This document shows positions 12,100 to 22,561 of a DNA stretch of 64,000 nucleotides, piece by piece (within the stretch, counting starts at the first letter, position 1; every line of letters starts with the position of its first letter). The notes beneath the pieces are model-generated. The model did no database searches and was not told the origin of the DNA. It worked only from the letters and a program-made list of their open reading frames with translations. The stretch lies in NCBI RefSeq assembly GCF_958298935.1, contig NC_084924.1, forward strand, positions 7,564,001-7,628,000, given 5' to 3'. The translations under genes were made by a program, and so were the position numbers. This DNA is from Phragmites australis (lineage: Eukaryota > Streptophyta > Magnoliopsida > Poales > Poaceae).

Positions 12100-12385
12100 A
12101 GATCTAAATTATAAATGATGGATTATAAGATTACCAGTCATTTATGACTTATCATAAATGAGGGTCGTAATATGATCCATCACTTATTACTTGTGCAGAA
12201 GATCCGTTACCTGTGCCAAGTTATAAGTGACGGGTCGTAATATGACCCGTCACTTATAACTGATGTGAAGAAATCCGTCACCTATGATCAAATTATAAAT
12301 GACAGATGTAGTCATAACTGGTTACATATATTATAAGTGATGGACGGTATTATAACCCGTCACCTATAATTTACAATATATAACA
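12100..12385. repeat. Right subterminal palindromic repeats of the CACTA element
   Basis: Several copies of TATAAGTGACGGGT and its inverse alternate over about 280 bp, with GTCGTAATATGAC spacers. Such clustered inverted motifs are typical of CACTA subterminal regions where transposase or TNPA binds. They lie upstream of the transposase start, as expected for the 5' end. No TAGTG terminus is visible before the NB-ARC fragment, so the element may be truncated. Confidence 0.7.
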
Positions 12386-12478
12386 TATCTATATTTAATC
12401 CCAATTTGAGACTATATAAATGATATATCGTATAATTATCTGTTACTAAATTACGTAACTTTATCCCTTTTTCACGTA

Positions 12479-12745
12479 ATGCATTCTTTCATCCTTTCTG
12501 GGCTGAGCAAGGAGTTGGGCCTGTCACGCGACCAGGAAATCGGGTTGTACCTGCGGGAGAAGCGCCACTTGGTCATATGGAGAGTTTTTCAGTTCGGCAA
12601 CAAGGGCAGCCGTATCATCCTGACGACGCGGCGGGAGGACGTCGCCCGGCACTGCGCGGGGCATGCAGCGGAGTGGCATGGGCATGTCTACGAACTGAAG
12701 CCACTGGGGCCTGGGGGAAGCGGAGTCCAAGGATCTCCTGAAGGT
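12479..12745 (+). pseudogene. NB-ARC disease-resistance gene fragment
   Basis: The plus-strand frame has LREKRHLV (a damaged kinase-2 region, lacking the usual LDDVW), then GSRIILTTR (the RNBS-B motif) and HVYELKPLG (the start of the next NB-ARC block). These motifs are in the order and near the spacing of plant NBS-LRR proteins, which are intracellular immune receptors. Only about 85 residues remain: the P-loop lies outside, and the GLPL region and LRRs are absent. It sits at the end of the CACTA element and may be a captured or stranded fragment. Confidence 0.75.
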
Positions 12746-13440
12746 GCGTCGTCCTTATCAACTTTAATTTTCTTCTACTAGCGTCCCCTTGCACTATCTC
12801 CCTCAGCCAATTTGATTTACTGTGATGAGATTGATGTACAGGAAAAAGAACGCCACCCCTTTCTAAATTGACTTTACTGTTTAGTACTACTTTGATCGAC
12901 AATACATTCTACAATATGTATTAAGTAAAATGGCAATATTATTATTTTATTTGTCATCAATGTTACTTCAAACATATGATATACAGGGAACTATTTACAT
13001 ATGGGGTGACTAATTTTCAATCCATTTCAGCCGATAATGTGGACCGTCCGATCTTCTTCTTTCTTCTTACTTCCGCTTGCACGTCTCCCCTACCTCGTCG
13101 CCTAATCCTCATCACACTCCCCCACCTCCCACCTACCTGCCTTCGTCCCCGGCGACGTCGCCGCCGCCCCTTCTGTGCCAACCCCACGCGACGTGACGTC
13201 CCCGCCCTAACCCCGCCCACCGGTCGTCCTCCACTGCTCGTGGCCTGCAGCGCCCTGCCTCGCTACTCCGCCTACCGACTGTCGCCTCCGTCGGACTCGT
13301 CTGCCACCTAAAATCTCTTTTCTAAGCTAGGGACCGCAAACCGACCCCCAGCAACCCCCTCCCTGAACCCGAAGGGGAGCTCGCCGCCGACGTTGCTCAT
13401 CGCCTGAAAACCATGAATATATATATATATATTCTGTAGG
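12746..13440. other. No recognised gene; GC-rich Pro/Arg-rich open stretch
   Basis: An open frame at 12976-13311 (+) is compositional: Pro, Arg and Ser rich, with no known domain and an equally open Arg-rich shadow on the other strand. It could be the 5' end of a decayed grass gene, but nothing supports translation. A short (TA)n tract ends the region near 13420. Confidence 0.4.
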
Positions 13441-13474
13441 TATGTTTATTGTAGTTCAGGTATGTGCACACCCT

Positions 13475-13746
13475 ACAAATTGTAACTCATAATGTTTCAG
13501 GTTATAACTAGGGATGTATGCAGTACGAATAACAAGTTGTAACTCACAGTGTTAACTTCTCGTGTTGCAATTATGCATTTATAGACGTGAAGTTGTAACT
13601 GATCTACCAACAAGTTGTAATTCACAGTGTTTCGAGTTGTAACTGGAGGATGTACGCAGTGTGAATAACAAGTTGTAACTCACAGTGTTTAGCTTCTCGT
13701 GTTGCAATATGTATTTTTAGATATAAATCTGTAATTAGTCTACCTA
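13475..13746. repeat. Two tandem copies of a ~136-bp unit
   Basis: Copies at 13475-13609 and 13610-13746, with a third start at 13747, share CAAGTTGTAACTCACAGTG and CTTCTCGTGTTGCAAT. The unit itself contains repeated GTTGTAACT. The sequence looks like part of a transposon subterminal array, but no element ends were found. Confidence 0.7.
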
Positions 13747-13749
13747 ACA

Positions 13750-14066
13750 AATTGTAACGACACATCCGTCACCATTAAACCATTCAATAACGCAGACACT
13801 CCATTGTTGTGCTTGAATATGTTCGAGAAACGCGTAGTCTCGCATGCCGAGTCAGAGTCGGCGAAGGCCATCCGGGCGAGCAGATTGCTGCTGCCCGTTA
13901 TTGAATGACGACGGTCAAGAAAGACGACGAGTTTTGTTCGAGATGGCATCAAAACGGATTTTTTTTTTATCAACTCCGTTTCACAAATGGTAGTCAGAAC
14001 GATGTAATACTTGATATACGGAGTTTATAGTACGTGCTACATTAGCTAAGATTGGGGACTCTCTCT
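13750..14066. other. Intergenic, no gene recognised
   Basis: Contains one 77-residue minus-strand open frame (13740-13973) with no recognised domain. It lies 3' of the gene at 14222-14644. Confidence 0.4.
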
Positions 14067-14221
14067 CTATCGATCGATCGAGCCGTGCTCAGTTTGGAGC
14101 TCACTGCCGAAGACTTCAGATTTCAGATTTGCAGTCGCAAAAGAAACTACGTAAATGCAATTGTACGAGTCACACGTATGCATCATACTGCCGTCAGCCC
14201 CGTCACTGTGCCGGTGTTGAG

Positions 14222-14644
14222 CTAAGCCGCGACCCCAGCTCTGCGAGCGGTCCTGTCCGACGGTCCCACGGCGCAGCTCTTGCTCCTGGGCCCGAGCGCC
14301 TGCGCCCTTTCCTCGTCCTCCAGCCCGAACTCGCACGGCCGGTCCTCGTCGATCCTCCCGATGGCCACGCTCTGGCTCCGCGGCCCGACGCCCGCGGGCC
14401 TGGGCGCGCCGGCGCGGGAGGCGGCTCGGATCAGCTCCCGCACGTCGTCCTCGCCTGAACCCCCGGCCGACCGGTAGAACCCGTGGCTCTGGCTCCGCGG
14501 CATAGCGACCAGCCCCACCGGCCCCCCGCCCCTCGGCCCCGCGCAGGCCGTCATCCGGCTCACGTACAGGTCCCGCGCGCGGACCAGCGCCCGGTACGGC
14601 GCGCGCACGCACCGCCCCAGCACGGCCAGCGCGCGCATCCCCAT
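14222..14644 (-). CDS. Small uncharacterised plant protein, 140 aa, single exon
   Basis: The frame starts at the ATG at 14644-14642; an in-frame GTG upstream is not used as a start. The product begins MGMRALAVLGRCVRAP, then RARDLYVSRM, followed by scattered short blocks PRSQSHGFYR, DDVRELIRAAS, PRSQSVAIGRIDEDRPCEF and LGPRSKSCAVG. I recognise this as a small land-plant family of unknown function, with a basic, amphipathic N-terminus, repeated PRSxS motifs and no predicted signal peptide. The high GC content and lack of introns fit grass genes of this type. A CTCTATTTGAA TATA-like element lies about 125 bp upstream near 14770. Function is not inferred; the coding call is fairly sure because block spacing is protein-like and the frame is intact. 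Confidence 0.75.
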   Translation of the reverse strand: MGMRALAVLGRCVRAPYRALVRARDLYVSRMTACAGPRGGGPVGLVAMPRSQSHGFYRSAGGSGEDDVRELIRAASRAGAPRPAGVGPRSQSVAIGRIDEDRPCEFGLEDEERAQALGPRSKSCAVGPSDRTARRAGVAA

Positions 14645-14819
14645 GCTCGCCGCCGCCACCGACGTGCCGGCCGAGAGAAATCAAGTTGCTTAGTTCTTGC
14701 TGTTCTGCACCTGCCTGCACCGCACGGAGCTCAGCTCCGACTCGGGAGATGACAGACGCTTGGACTTCAAATAGAGAGAGGACCGCGCGATTCGTTCTGC
14801 GCCAAGTGACGTGGCTGGA

Positions 14820-15870
14820 TGGGTACGGGCTACGGTCCTACGGAGTACGCGAGTTCTGACTCGGTACGCGTCGCGTTGGTCGTGCGTGACCGGACCGGAC
14901 TCGCGGGGAGCGCGCGAGGCGAGCTGCGTCGGTTCGTCGTTGGAGCACGCCGGGTGTTTGGGCTGGAGAGGAAAATTTCATGTTAGAACTGTTTACTTAC
15001 GATAAGATTTATGTTAGAATAGTAGATAAAAAAAGTTATAAGTAGATAAAAGAATTAATAAATTAATGAATTTCATATCAGAGAGATAGCTACTCCAGAT
15101 AGATTGTTCCTACGTAAAAACATACGAAAATGCATTTCCCATTTGTACAAGAGGCTTTGGGGTTTGGCCTGTTCAAGTAAGAGGGGCCCTGCTGTTCCTG
15201 TTCTGGACTTTCGAAGTAGGACTCGCACTGATGGGTTCAGTCACCAGGAGTAACTGACACGGGTTGGTGAGTTCGCTCAATTAGTCATAGTCAACAACAG
15301 ACACGGGTATGTTATACGGATACGAAATTTCCTGTGTTAGCCATCCAAGGACTGACTGAGATCCTGATACGAGGGAGTAAAGTCACGGATAAACAGTATC
15401 TATGATTTTATCCTACCATCAATCGGACTGGTAATAAACGAGTGAGATCAATCATCATAGTTCAGATACAGTACCATACTACAGTACAATCACTATAGTA
15501 TTTTATGTACAGTATATGCGCTACAGTAAGTCATTGCAGTAAAATTACGGTATTGTCCACCGTTGTAGAAAATACTATTCACCGGTGCCTTACCATCCAA
15601 AGGCATGTACTGTAGCAGGTGTCTTGGCTAGTACTGTACTACAGATAACGGAACCACTTTCAGGAAAACGTAGCAGTCACGTAAAACATTTCAGCAAGAA
15701 AAATACCATGCTAGCTAGCTAGCTATTAAACTCATGTTAATACTACATAAAAATTGTGTGTGCAAGCCTAACCTCTCATCTAATACGAATACAGTAGTTC
15801 AGAAAGAGTAACACCGCATTCTCTTCTTTAGTTGTTCTCCTTGACAGGAGCACCAGATTAGAGCTTCATT
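14820..15870. other. No gene; CTGTA-rich repeat-like region
   Basis: From about 15420 to 15660 the motifs ACTGTA, TACAGT and CTACAGTA recur in both orientations, as in MITEs. Similar text appears at 42310-42520. No terminal inverted repeat or target duplication could be fixed here. Confidence 0.4.
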
Positions 15871-15872
15871 GC

Positions 15873-15970
15873 GAATTTTTTTTATTTATATATATTTTTA
15901 TTAAATATTTAAATAAATAGATTTCTCATCGTAATAATTATAAAAGTAGGCGTCTGTAGCTCTGAGAGAG
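15873..15970. repeat. MULE A left terminal inverted repeat
   Basis: It starts GAATTTTTTTTAT and contains ATTTAAATAAATAGATT and AATTATAAAAGTAGGCGT. It matches the inverse of 22262-22347 and of 25190-25257 with scattered differences. Confidence 0.8.
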
Positions 15971-16200
15971 CTCTATCAGAGGGCGGTTAGGAAGGCAGCC
16001 CCACCCCTTCCATTCTCTATAAAAGGCTGAAAAATATCATTTTAATCCGAAAAAAGAGAAAACTCCGAAGAAGAGAGGAGAGGAGAAAAGAAGAGAGGAG
16101 AGGAAGAGAGCGCGACGAAGTCCTGCTGTATTTGATTCGCGGATTTGAAGAGTACTTTCCGGTAATTTCTTTTATATTTTTATTATTGTTAATAAGTAAA

Positions 16201-16580
16201 GTAGCACTGTATGACATAGAGTTTAGATATGTATGAGCTAGAGTTTAGAAAATGCTGTATTTAGTAGAATATTATCAATATTAATTACGACATGGTAGGA
16301 TAACAATTAAATACATAGTAGTATTTGTAGTATGGTAGTTTCGAATATGTAGATTGTACAGAGTAATAATTGTATGGTAGCATTGTGTGACATAGGGTTT
16401 ACACTATATGACCTAGGGTTTAACTGTATGACCTAGGGTTTAGGGTTTAAAAAATGCTAGTATATTTTCAATATTAATTCTAACATGGTAGGATAGCTAC
16501 TAAATATATAGTAGTATTTTTAGTTAGTAGCTTCGAAAATATAGATTGTATAGAGTAATAATTGTATGTTAGTTTGGTTA
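16201..16580. repeat. Two ~176-200-bp direct repeats with telobox-like motifs in the MULE A leader
   Basis: Copy 1 starts with GTAGCACTGTATGACATAG at 16201; copy 2 starts with GTAGCATTGTGTGACATAG at 16377. Both contain GTAGATTGTA.AGAGTAATAAT. In copy 2 the phrase TGACCTAGGGTTTA is repeated, giving a telobox-like AGGGTTTAGGGTTTA near 16435. The block lies between the TIR and the transposase start and may be promoter or leader intron. Confidence 0.75.
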
Positions 16581-16681
16581 GGGGTATTATTGAAGAACTT
16601 ATTGTTAGGCATGTGTTGGTGTTGGTAATTTTTTAGTTCCAGAAATATAGTTTGTCAGTCTTAACATTGGTTATATTTGCA

Positions 16682-18690
16682 GATGTTTCCAGGGATGGCA
16701 GATAAAATTAATTTTTAGATATATTATGGTGAGGGTGAAATTAAGTATGATCATAACGGTGTAGATCTGTCTGAGTTTCGTCATGTCATGAAGGGTCTTA
16801 GTAAAGCTAATGAGAGAAACATTGTAGGTGTGTGCAAGTGGCTGATGCGGTTTTTTCAACTGGATCCACAGCAACATGATCTTAAGCTGAAAGTTGTCCT
16901 CAGCCGTGCTAGTCAGGGATACTTTAGCGAGCTTGCCCCGATCGAAGCCACATCTACTTGGAGGCAGTATATAGATATATCATGTGAACGTGTGTTGCCT
17001 CTGATTTTGTTAGCTGAGGTGTATAGAAAGATCAAACAGAGGTAAACTCTGCGGAAGTAGTAGCAGGATCAAGTGAGGTAGTGGAAGATAAATCAGATCC
17101 GGTAAATGTCAAGACCAGGGCAGATGTTAGGGATATTCCTGAGATGCAACCGATGGGTGTAGACGATGAGGGGGAGCACATCCCTAGCATAATTGAAAAG
17201 ATGAAGTTGGAGGATCAAGAGCTGGAGGAAGCTGTTGCCGACGAGGATTCATCTAACGAGGAGGGTAATGCTCCAGTGCTTGCAGAGTGGACGGATCATG
17301 AATTTTCAAAGCTAGTGGTTAGTGAGGCTGATCGAACACCGTGAGAGTATCATAAGAACGAGGTGTCTCAGGGTGCTATGTACCATATAAAGGAGGTTGT
17401 TATTGATGCAGTTAAATTCTGATCGTCGTCTCTTCGGAGGCAGTTCAATGTTGTTAAATATAGTAAAATGAAGTATGATGTGAAGTGTTTGGTGCCTCAA
17501 TGTCCTTAGCGGGTGCACGCATTCAAGGGGAAATAGGTAGACTACTGGCGGTGCTCAATAGTCAGGGAACATAATTGTCATATTGAGAAAATAGAGTTCA
17601 CCCACCAGAACCTGACATCTACTTTTATTGCTAATGTTACGTACGGGGAGATTGTGGACAATCTGAAGTATGAGCCACGATCAATAATCCATGCTATTGA
17701 GCAAATGTTCTAGTATACAATAAACTATACGAAAGTATGGAGGGCGAAACAGAAGGCTATTGAGATGAGGTTCGGAACATATGAAGATTCATATCACAAT
17801 CTACCTCATCAATTAGTCATAATATGTGGAAGGAACCCAGACAGTTACTATGATATCAAGCATTACCCCTCGACTGATGTGGAGTACAGCGGGAAACGAG
17901 TATTACAGCCTGCTTTCTTTGCATTCGCTGCAACCATCAAAGCATTTCGGTATTGTCGACCCATCATTTGCCTAGACGGGACATTCCTGACTGTGAAGTA
18001 AAAAGGACAGATATTGTCTGCAATTGGGATCGACGGTAACAACCAAGTCCTGCCACTGGGGTTTGCCTTCGTAGAGAGTGAGAACGGGGACAACTGGTAT
18101 TAGTTCCTTGAGCGGGTGAAGCATGCTATTGTTTTTGACCGGCCAGATGTATGTCTAATTCATGATAGACATGCAGGGTTATTGCAGCCTTTGCTGGATA
18201 TGCAATCTGGGAATGTTCGACGGGGTGTTGCAGTAAAGTGGCCCGACTTGAAGAGCAGGTGGTGCATGCGCCATATGGGTGCAAACTTCTACAGACAGTT
18301 TAAAAATAAAGAGTTGATGAAGCTTTTCAAAAAATTGTGCAGTCAAAACCAGCAACGGAAGTTCAATGTCCTATGGGCAAAACTGGATGAACTAACTCTG
18401 AAACAAACAGTAGTGGTTGCAGCCACTGGTGATGAACCGATAGCCCTTGGACCTCTCCCAACAGATACTCCTCAGATAGTAAGGAGGTCAGGGTCAACTA
18501 TTAGGAGCTTTTCACAGTGGATATGTAATGAACCAAATGAAAAATAGGCTTTGCTGTAGGACAGTGGTGGGGCAAGGTATGGAATAATGACAATACATCT
18601 TGCTGAGGTTTATAACTGGGTCATGCGAGAAATGAGGTCTCTCCCACTCGCTGAAATTGTAGAAGGTATTTTGTCACACAACCACACTGG
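16682..18690 (+). pseudogene. MURA-type MULE transposase relic (MULE A)
   Basis: Translation probably began at 16682, directly after an acceptor-like TTTGCAG. Order: an N-terminal domain common in grass MULEs, an acidic linker (17081-17344), a MuDR-type DNA-binding domain (KYDVKCLVPQCP ... HNCHIE, 17450-17600), and the MULE transposase core with CLDGTFL (first catalytic Asp, near 17970), LPLGFAFVESEN, and HDRHAGLL (second Asp, near 18165), then CMRHMGANF. Stops occur at several points (for example near 17042, 17715, 18001 and 18548). The frame ends at EGILS near 18690, before the SWIM zinc finger that should follow, and jumps into the PMD gene. It is inactive. Confidence 0.85.
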
Positions 18691-18714
18691 GCGCATGAGT
18701 AGACTCACAACGCT

Positions 18715-20345
18715 TACGAGCATTTTCGGTTGCAGTTCGACCGGCTGCGTCCGGACGATATGGTATGGACGCCACACAGCTTCTTGGCCATCCAAGGCCG
18801 TGCAGGTTTGGGTCTATCTCCGTTGTGTACCTGCGACGAGGAGTACTGGCTTACGAAGACACCGCTTGTCTTCGATATCTACGCCGAGGAGTACTCACCG
18901 CACCGCATCATATGGCAGTTTGGCTGCCACCAGGCTTTCCCTCTCGTCCACATTCGCATTGTTCCAGTGCATGTCCACAGGTAAATATAATGAAGTGAAT
19001 AATTCGTAACATTCGTCTTACTGTCAATTCTATTTAACGTGGTTCACTTGCGGGTATACACGCAAGGGATAGCCGGCTAACAACCTCTGGGTAGATCGCT
19101 TGGCCCCGTACGTCTCAGCATGGGCCCAAGCCCTTCAGGATGTCGTGGAGGAGGCGCGTCCGTTCGACAAGCGGAGCTTCGAGGACTACCTATGGTGGTA
19201 CGTGCCACGTACAAGTACACGGGTCACCTACACCCTACAGGGTGTCCGGCCCCACGTCACGTTGACTACGGAGGCCTACCCGGGCCATTGGGATGAGGAC
19301 GCTGCATTGGCGGTATGTGTAATTTACATCTCATTTCAGTACTACAAACTCGCGTAACAACGACTATAAATTGCAATTGTTATTTTTTGTTTGTTTCCAC
19401 AGGCCGATATCATTTATGATATCTATAGGGACGCAGCTTGCACCATGGACCGCCTCAGGCAAGGGGTGCACCTCAGTGCGTCAGATATAGTGGGGTTCGT
19501 CAAGCGGGTTTTCGATAAGACCGCACGGGCCTTAAAGCTTACCTCTTGCCAGTCCACCGCAGACGTTGCAGGAGTGCCTCCCAGGTCGAGTGGGGTCCAC
19601 GCCGAGTCATCCAGGAGGTCTGATGTGCACCGCCGTTCATCGGTGTTGGCACCCACACGGCCCCCTGTACCATGACCTGCAGGCCCGGACTCAATAGGTA
19701 CGGATTTTTTATTCACACGACGTTTAAATATATTCATTCCTTACTAGTGCATTGATTTTAAAGAAACATTAGGTGCACCTACACACGTCTCGACGCAACC
19801 ACCTAGACCGAGCCCTGTGCCGACACCCTCAGGTACTGGGCGACACTACATTCCCGTATTCAATATATTCAACAGTATATCTAATATTGTCCATAGGTTA
19901 TTTCGGTGATGAGGCCAGCCCATCTTCAGCTACCACACGACCGATCCCACCACCACCGACCCCTACTACGACACACACGCCTAGCCATCTGCTGCTGCAC
20001 CGGCATACCACACAGGTACAATAGTGCATTTTGTACAACTACTTTCATTTCCACATTTTCCATATCTAATACATTTATCTGTCTGTAGGCCCCTCCAGCC
20101 AGTATACATGGACACCCACGGATCCTTCTCAGTCTTCATACCCTAGTCAGGAGGATGAGTCTGGGCCGGATCCCCCGTACAACCTCGTGCGGAACTTCTT
20201 CAAGGGCACACCAGACTACGACGTCCTCCAGTAGTCCCAGGTACCCAGTACTCCACTTTGGACACAACACACACAAGAGGAGACCTCGACAACGGTGTTC
20301 CCTACTAGGCCTAGCAGGCAGGTTGGTCCACCCGACCCCTGACCT
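18715..20345 (+). pseudogene. Plant mobile domain (PMD) protein relic, C-terminal part (MULE A)
   Basis: Plus-strand exons read FDRLRPDDMVW, GLSPLC...YWLTKTPLVFDIYAEEYSPHR, then APYVSAWAQAL and FEDYLWWYVPRT, then DIIYDIYRDA. These blocks belong to the plant mobile domain family (PF10536), whose free-standing members include Arabidopsis MAIN and MAIL1. The intron at 19314-19402 is GT-AG and keeps the frame. The earlier intron (from 18982) has a GG in place of the acceptor AG near 19050. A Pro/Ser/Thr-rich tail is split over more exons to about 20345. The N-terminal half of the domain is missing because of the deletion joining it to MURA. Confidence 0.8.
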
Positions 20346-21128
20346 ATTCTAGGGGCCACGTGAGGGCCAACCAGCGGCAGTGGTAGCGGGACCATGATAG
20401 GGGAACGGTCAACGGCAGTGAGAGAGACAGTAGTAATATTGTACATTTGTTTTTGTAACTTACATATGCATATTCGATTCGCCATCTATTCTTACGTATT
20501 CGGATGCGTATAATCTTTATGGTACACTTAGCATGTCGTAACTGAGTTTCTTATTCCAATGTGATCGCACGCTAGTTGCATTTCTTAATCCAACGTGACC
20601 ACACGCTACTTGCTATCATTCTCGGCCATGTATGAACCGTTCACGACAGACCTAAAAAAGTATTTCTTACAAAGCTACTTATACACGAAGTGACCGTTCG
20701 AAAACTCTATCGGGAGCCTAACTTTAGTCACGAAGTAACCACACAACTGAACTTTAACAATTAAACGACATCACATCTTTCCTGGCGTAATCTGCAGAAA
20801 CGAATTGACCGCACCACTCAACTTTAACCATGAAATGACAACACATTTGTCCTTACACAGGCTTTAGATAAGAAGTGACAACACGGGACATCTTTTATCA
20901 AAAATTTAATGACAACATATGTACCTTGACACATGGAATCTCTGTCCAGCATCAATGCCACAACTTTCTCATTCTTCAAGATGGAATACAATGCTCATGT
21001 TGCCCTCTAAGCCCTTCCACCCACTCCTTTCTTCAAGAGGGAATCCAATGCTCTTGCCTTCCCCCACCATAAATAACCCAATCTCCATACATGGATATAC
21101 CACTCATTTCTCAGTTCTCTCAACTGCA

Positions 21129-21725
21129 ATGTCTTCCTCGGCTCCACCAAACCCACCCAAGAAACATTAGGGGATTTTCATCCCTCAGGGGATCGAACCA
21201 CCGATGTGCTTCTGTGGTGACCGTTATAGCCTTCGCGAGTCCCAGGACATCTCATATACCTATAGGCTGCACTTCTTTATGTGTGCCAACTACCAATACG
21301 ACAAGCCTCAACATGGACCGTATGAGTATCCACCGGTATAGCAACAAAGATCAACCACATTTTTCCCGATTTCACACCCTATTTTACTAATCTCTCATCT
21401 TGTTCTATTTGTCCAGTCCCTTCCATCGATCTGTGACTTTACTCAATGACTCGACATTGAGCAAAATGAGGACCAGAAACGGTGGGTCGACATAACCATG
21501 AGGTGGAGGAGGGAAGCTTACGCATGTTGGGAGTACGAGCAACAGCAAGAGGAACTACGCATGAAGCGGCAGGAAGAAGAGCGTATGAGGTAGAAAACGC
21601 TGGATCATACCGCGGCTCAGGCTCGAAAGGCTGAGAGGGCAAGGAAGCGTGAGAGGGCCCATCGCGCTAAAGCGGCAGGTTTCGATGCCCTGCGAAAGGG
21701 CAAATATCCTAGGTGCACTCAGTAG
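21129..21725 (+). pseudogene. GRF-like zinc finger / coiled-coil gene of MULE A
   Basis: Two exons. Exon 1 (21129-21335) begins MSSSAPPNPPKK and carries CFCG, then FFMCANYQYD. Exon 2 (21417-21725) begins with SICDF, supplying the last Cys, then QNEDQKRWVD and a charged helix rich in Glu, Arg, Gln and Ala. The pattern CxCG...FF.C...C.F...D resembles the GRF zinc finger (PF06839) followed by a coiled coil. The donor and acceptor are GT and AG. Stops in exon 1 (after KKH) and in exon 2 break the frame. Related copies lie at 23987-24566 and 48834-49143, always at the right end of the same MULE type. Confidence 0.75.
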
Positions 21726-22261
21726 AGAGTATCTAATATAACTCGACATGTTTCAAGTCCCTAAGATATGAACGCATTATTAAGTAGGTCTTTATGCGAA
21801 CCGTACATGCCACCTTTTTTTCCTCGTCGTGTCATTGTGATTACACTCCAATGTAATATTTTCCACCATACGTATAATCTTATGTTTGTCGTCGTTTGCA
21901 ACCTCATTACCGCGTAATATGCTACGAGTGCTTCACATATACAATTTGTTCACAAATATTGATTTTTTATCCTCCAAATAATACGTAAACTACTCCAAAA
22001 TCTCACTTCCCTAATATATCGTTTTGACTACTCTTTAACTATTTTAATTCCAAATTTTATAAAATACCTATTTTAAATATTGAGCAACATTTTCTAATAA
22101 ATTTTACAACTTTTTAAAAAAATTATCCTACCTATCTATTGAGAGAGCGGTTGGTATTGTACCTGCCCTCTCAATGGATAGGAGGTCATACCCACTTACT
22201 GAGAGGGTGCTTAGCTGCCTTGCCGCTCTTTGAAAAGGCGGTTAGTCCACTCGCCCTGTCA

Positions 22262-22347
22262 GAGGCTACATACGTCTACTTTTACAATTATTGTGACGAT
22301 GAATCTATTTATTTAAATTTTTAATGAAAAAATATAAAAAAAAACTC
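22262..22347. repeat. MULE A right terminal inverted repeat
   Basis: Inverse of 15873-15970: it contains ACGTCTACTTTTACAATTATT and AATCTATTTATTTAAATTT, and ends AAAAAAAACTC. The preceding 120 bp carry GAGAGGGTGCTTAG and GAAAAGGCGGTTAG, related to the subterminal palindromes at the left end. Confidence 0.8.
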
Positions 22348-22561
22348 AGCAGATTGCCAGGTTCCGCGGCTACTGTCCTACAGAAGCCTACCGTGTCTAT
22401 CTGGATAAGGCCCAGATCCAGCACGTACGTTTTCTTTGGACCGATCCAGTTTGACATGGCCTGGATTTATGGAACAGCATGGTTCAAAAGTGAGCAAAGC
22501 CCAAGGAGTAAGTACGGACCCGTGCCTAACATTCCTGCAATAATGCTGCAGCTGTCATGCT

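Larger units (their letters stand above)
5735..12385 (-). mobile_element. CACTA (En/Spm-type) DNA transposon, decayed, with two nested insertions
   Basis: The element is defined by a minus-strand TNP2-like transposase (about 6821-11740 with insertions) flanked by subterminal repeats built on GTGACGGGT / ACCCGTCAC (right, 12100-12385) and GTGATGGG / CCCATCACC (left, 5735-5782). Exact CACTA/TAGTG ends were not found, so both borders are approximate and the ends may be lost. Inside it sit a foldback Mutator-type element (5921-6750) and a solo LTR (9962-11540). Removing the solo LTR rejoins the transposase reading frame, so the CACTA was there first. Confidence 0.8.
15873..22347 (+). mobile_element. 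MULE A: Mutator-like element with transposase, PMD and GRF-type zinc-finger genes
   Basis: Left end (GAATTTTTTT... AAATAAATAGATT ... AAAAGTAGGCGT) and the inverse of the right end (GAGTTTTTTTT... AAATAAATAGATT ... AAAAGTAGACGT) form a terminal inverted repeat of roughly 90 bp. Just inside each end are palindromic motifs on AGAGGGCGGTTA. Between them run three relic genes in one direction: MURA (16682-18690), plant mobile domain (18715-20345) and a GRF-like zinc finger/coiled-coil gene (21129-21725). No clean 9-bp target duplication was found. The right third of the element is duplicated at 23612-25257. Confidence 0.82.

Noticed and set aside
5735..12385. Exact CACTA termini for the large element
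   Set aside because: No CACTA/TAGTG pair with a 3-bp duplication was found near either subterminal array.
12976..13311. A 111-codon Pro/Arg-rich protein
   Set aside because: Composition-driven, no family match, no promoter or conservation signal visible.
14067..14720. 217-codon minus-strand frame over the small protein gene
   Set aside because: Gly/Ala/Arg-rich shadow; the frame at 14222-14644 has coherent motifs and a sensible ATG.
15864..22356. 9-bp target duplication for MULE A
   Set aside because: CTTCATTGC and AGCAGATTG do not match well enough; the right flank was also reshaped by the segmental duplication.
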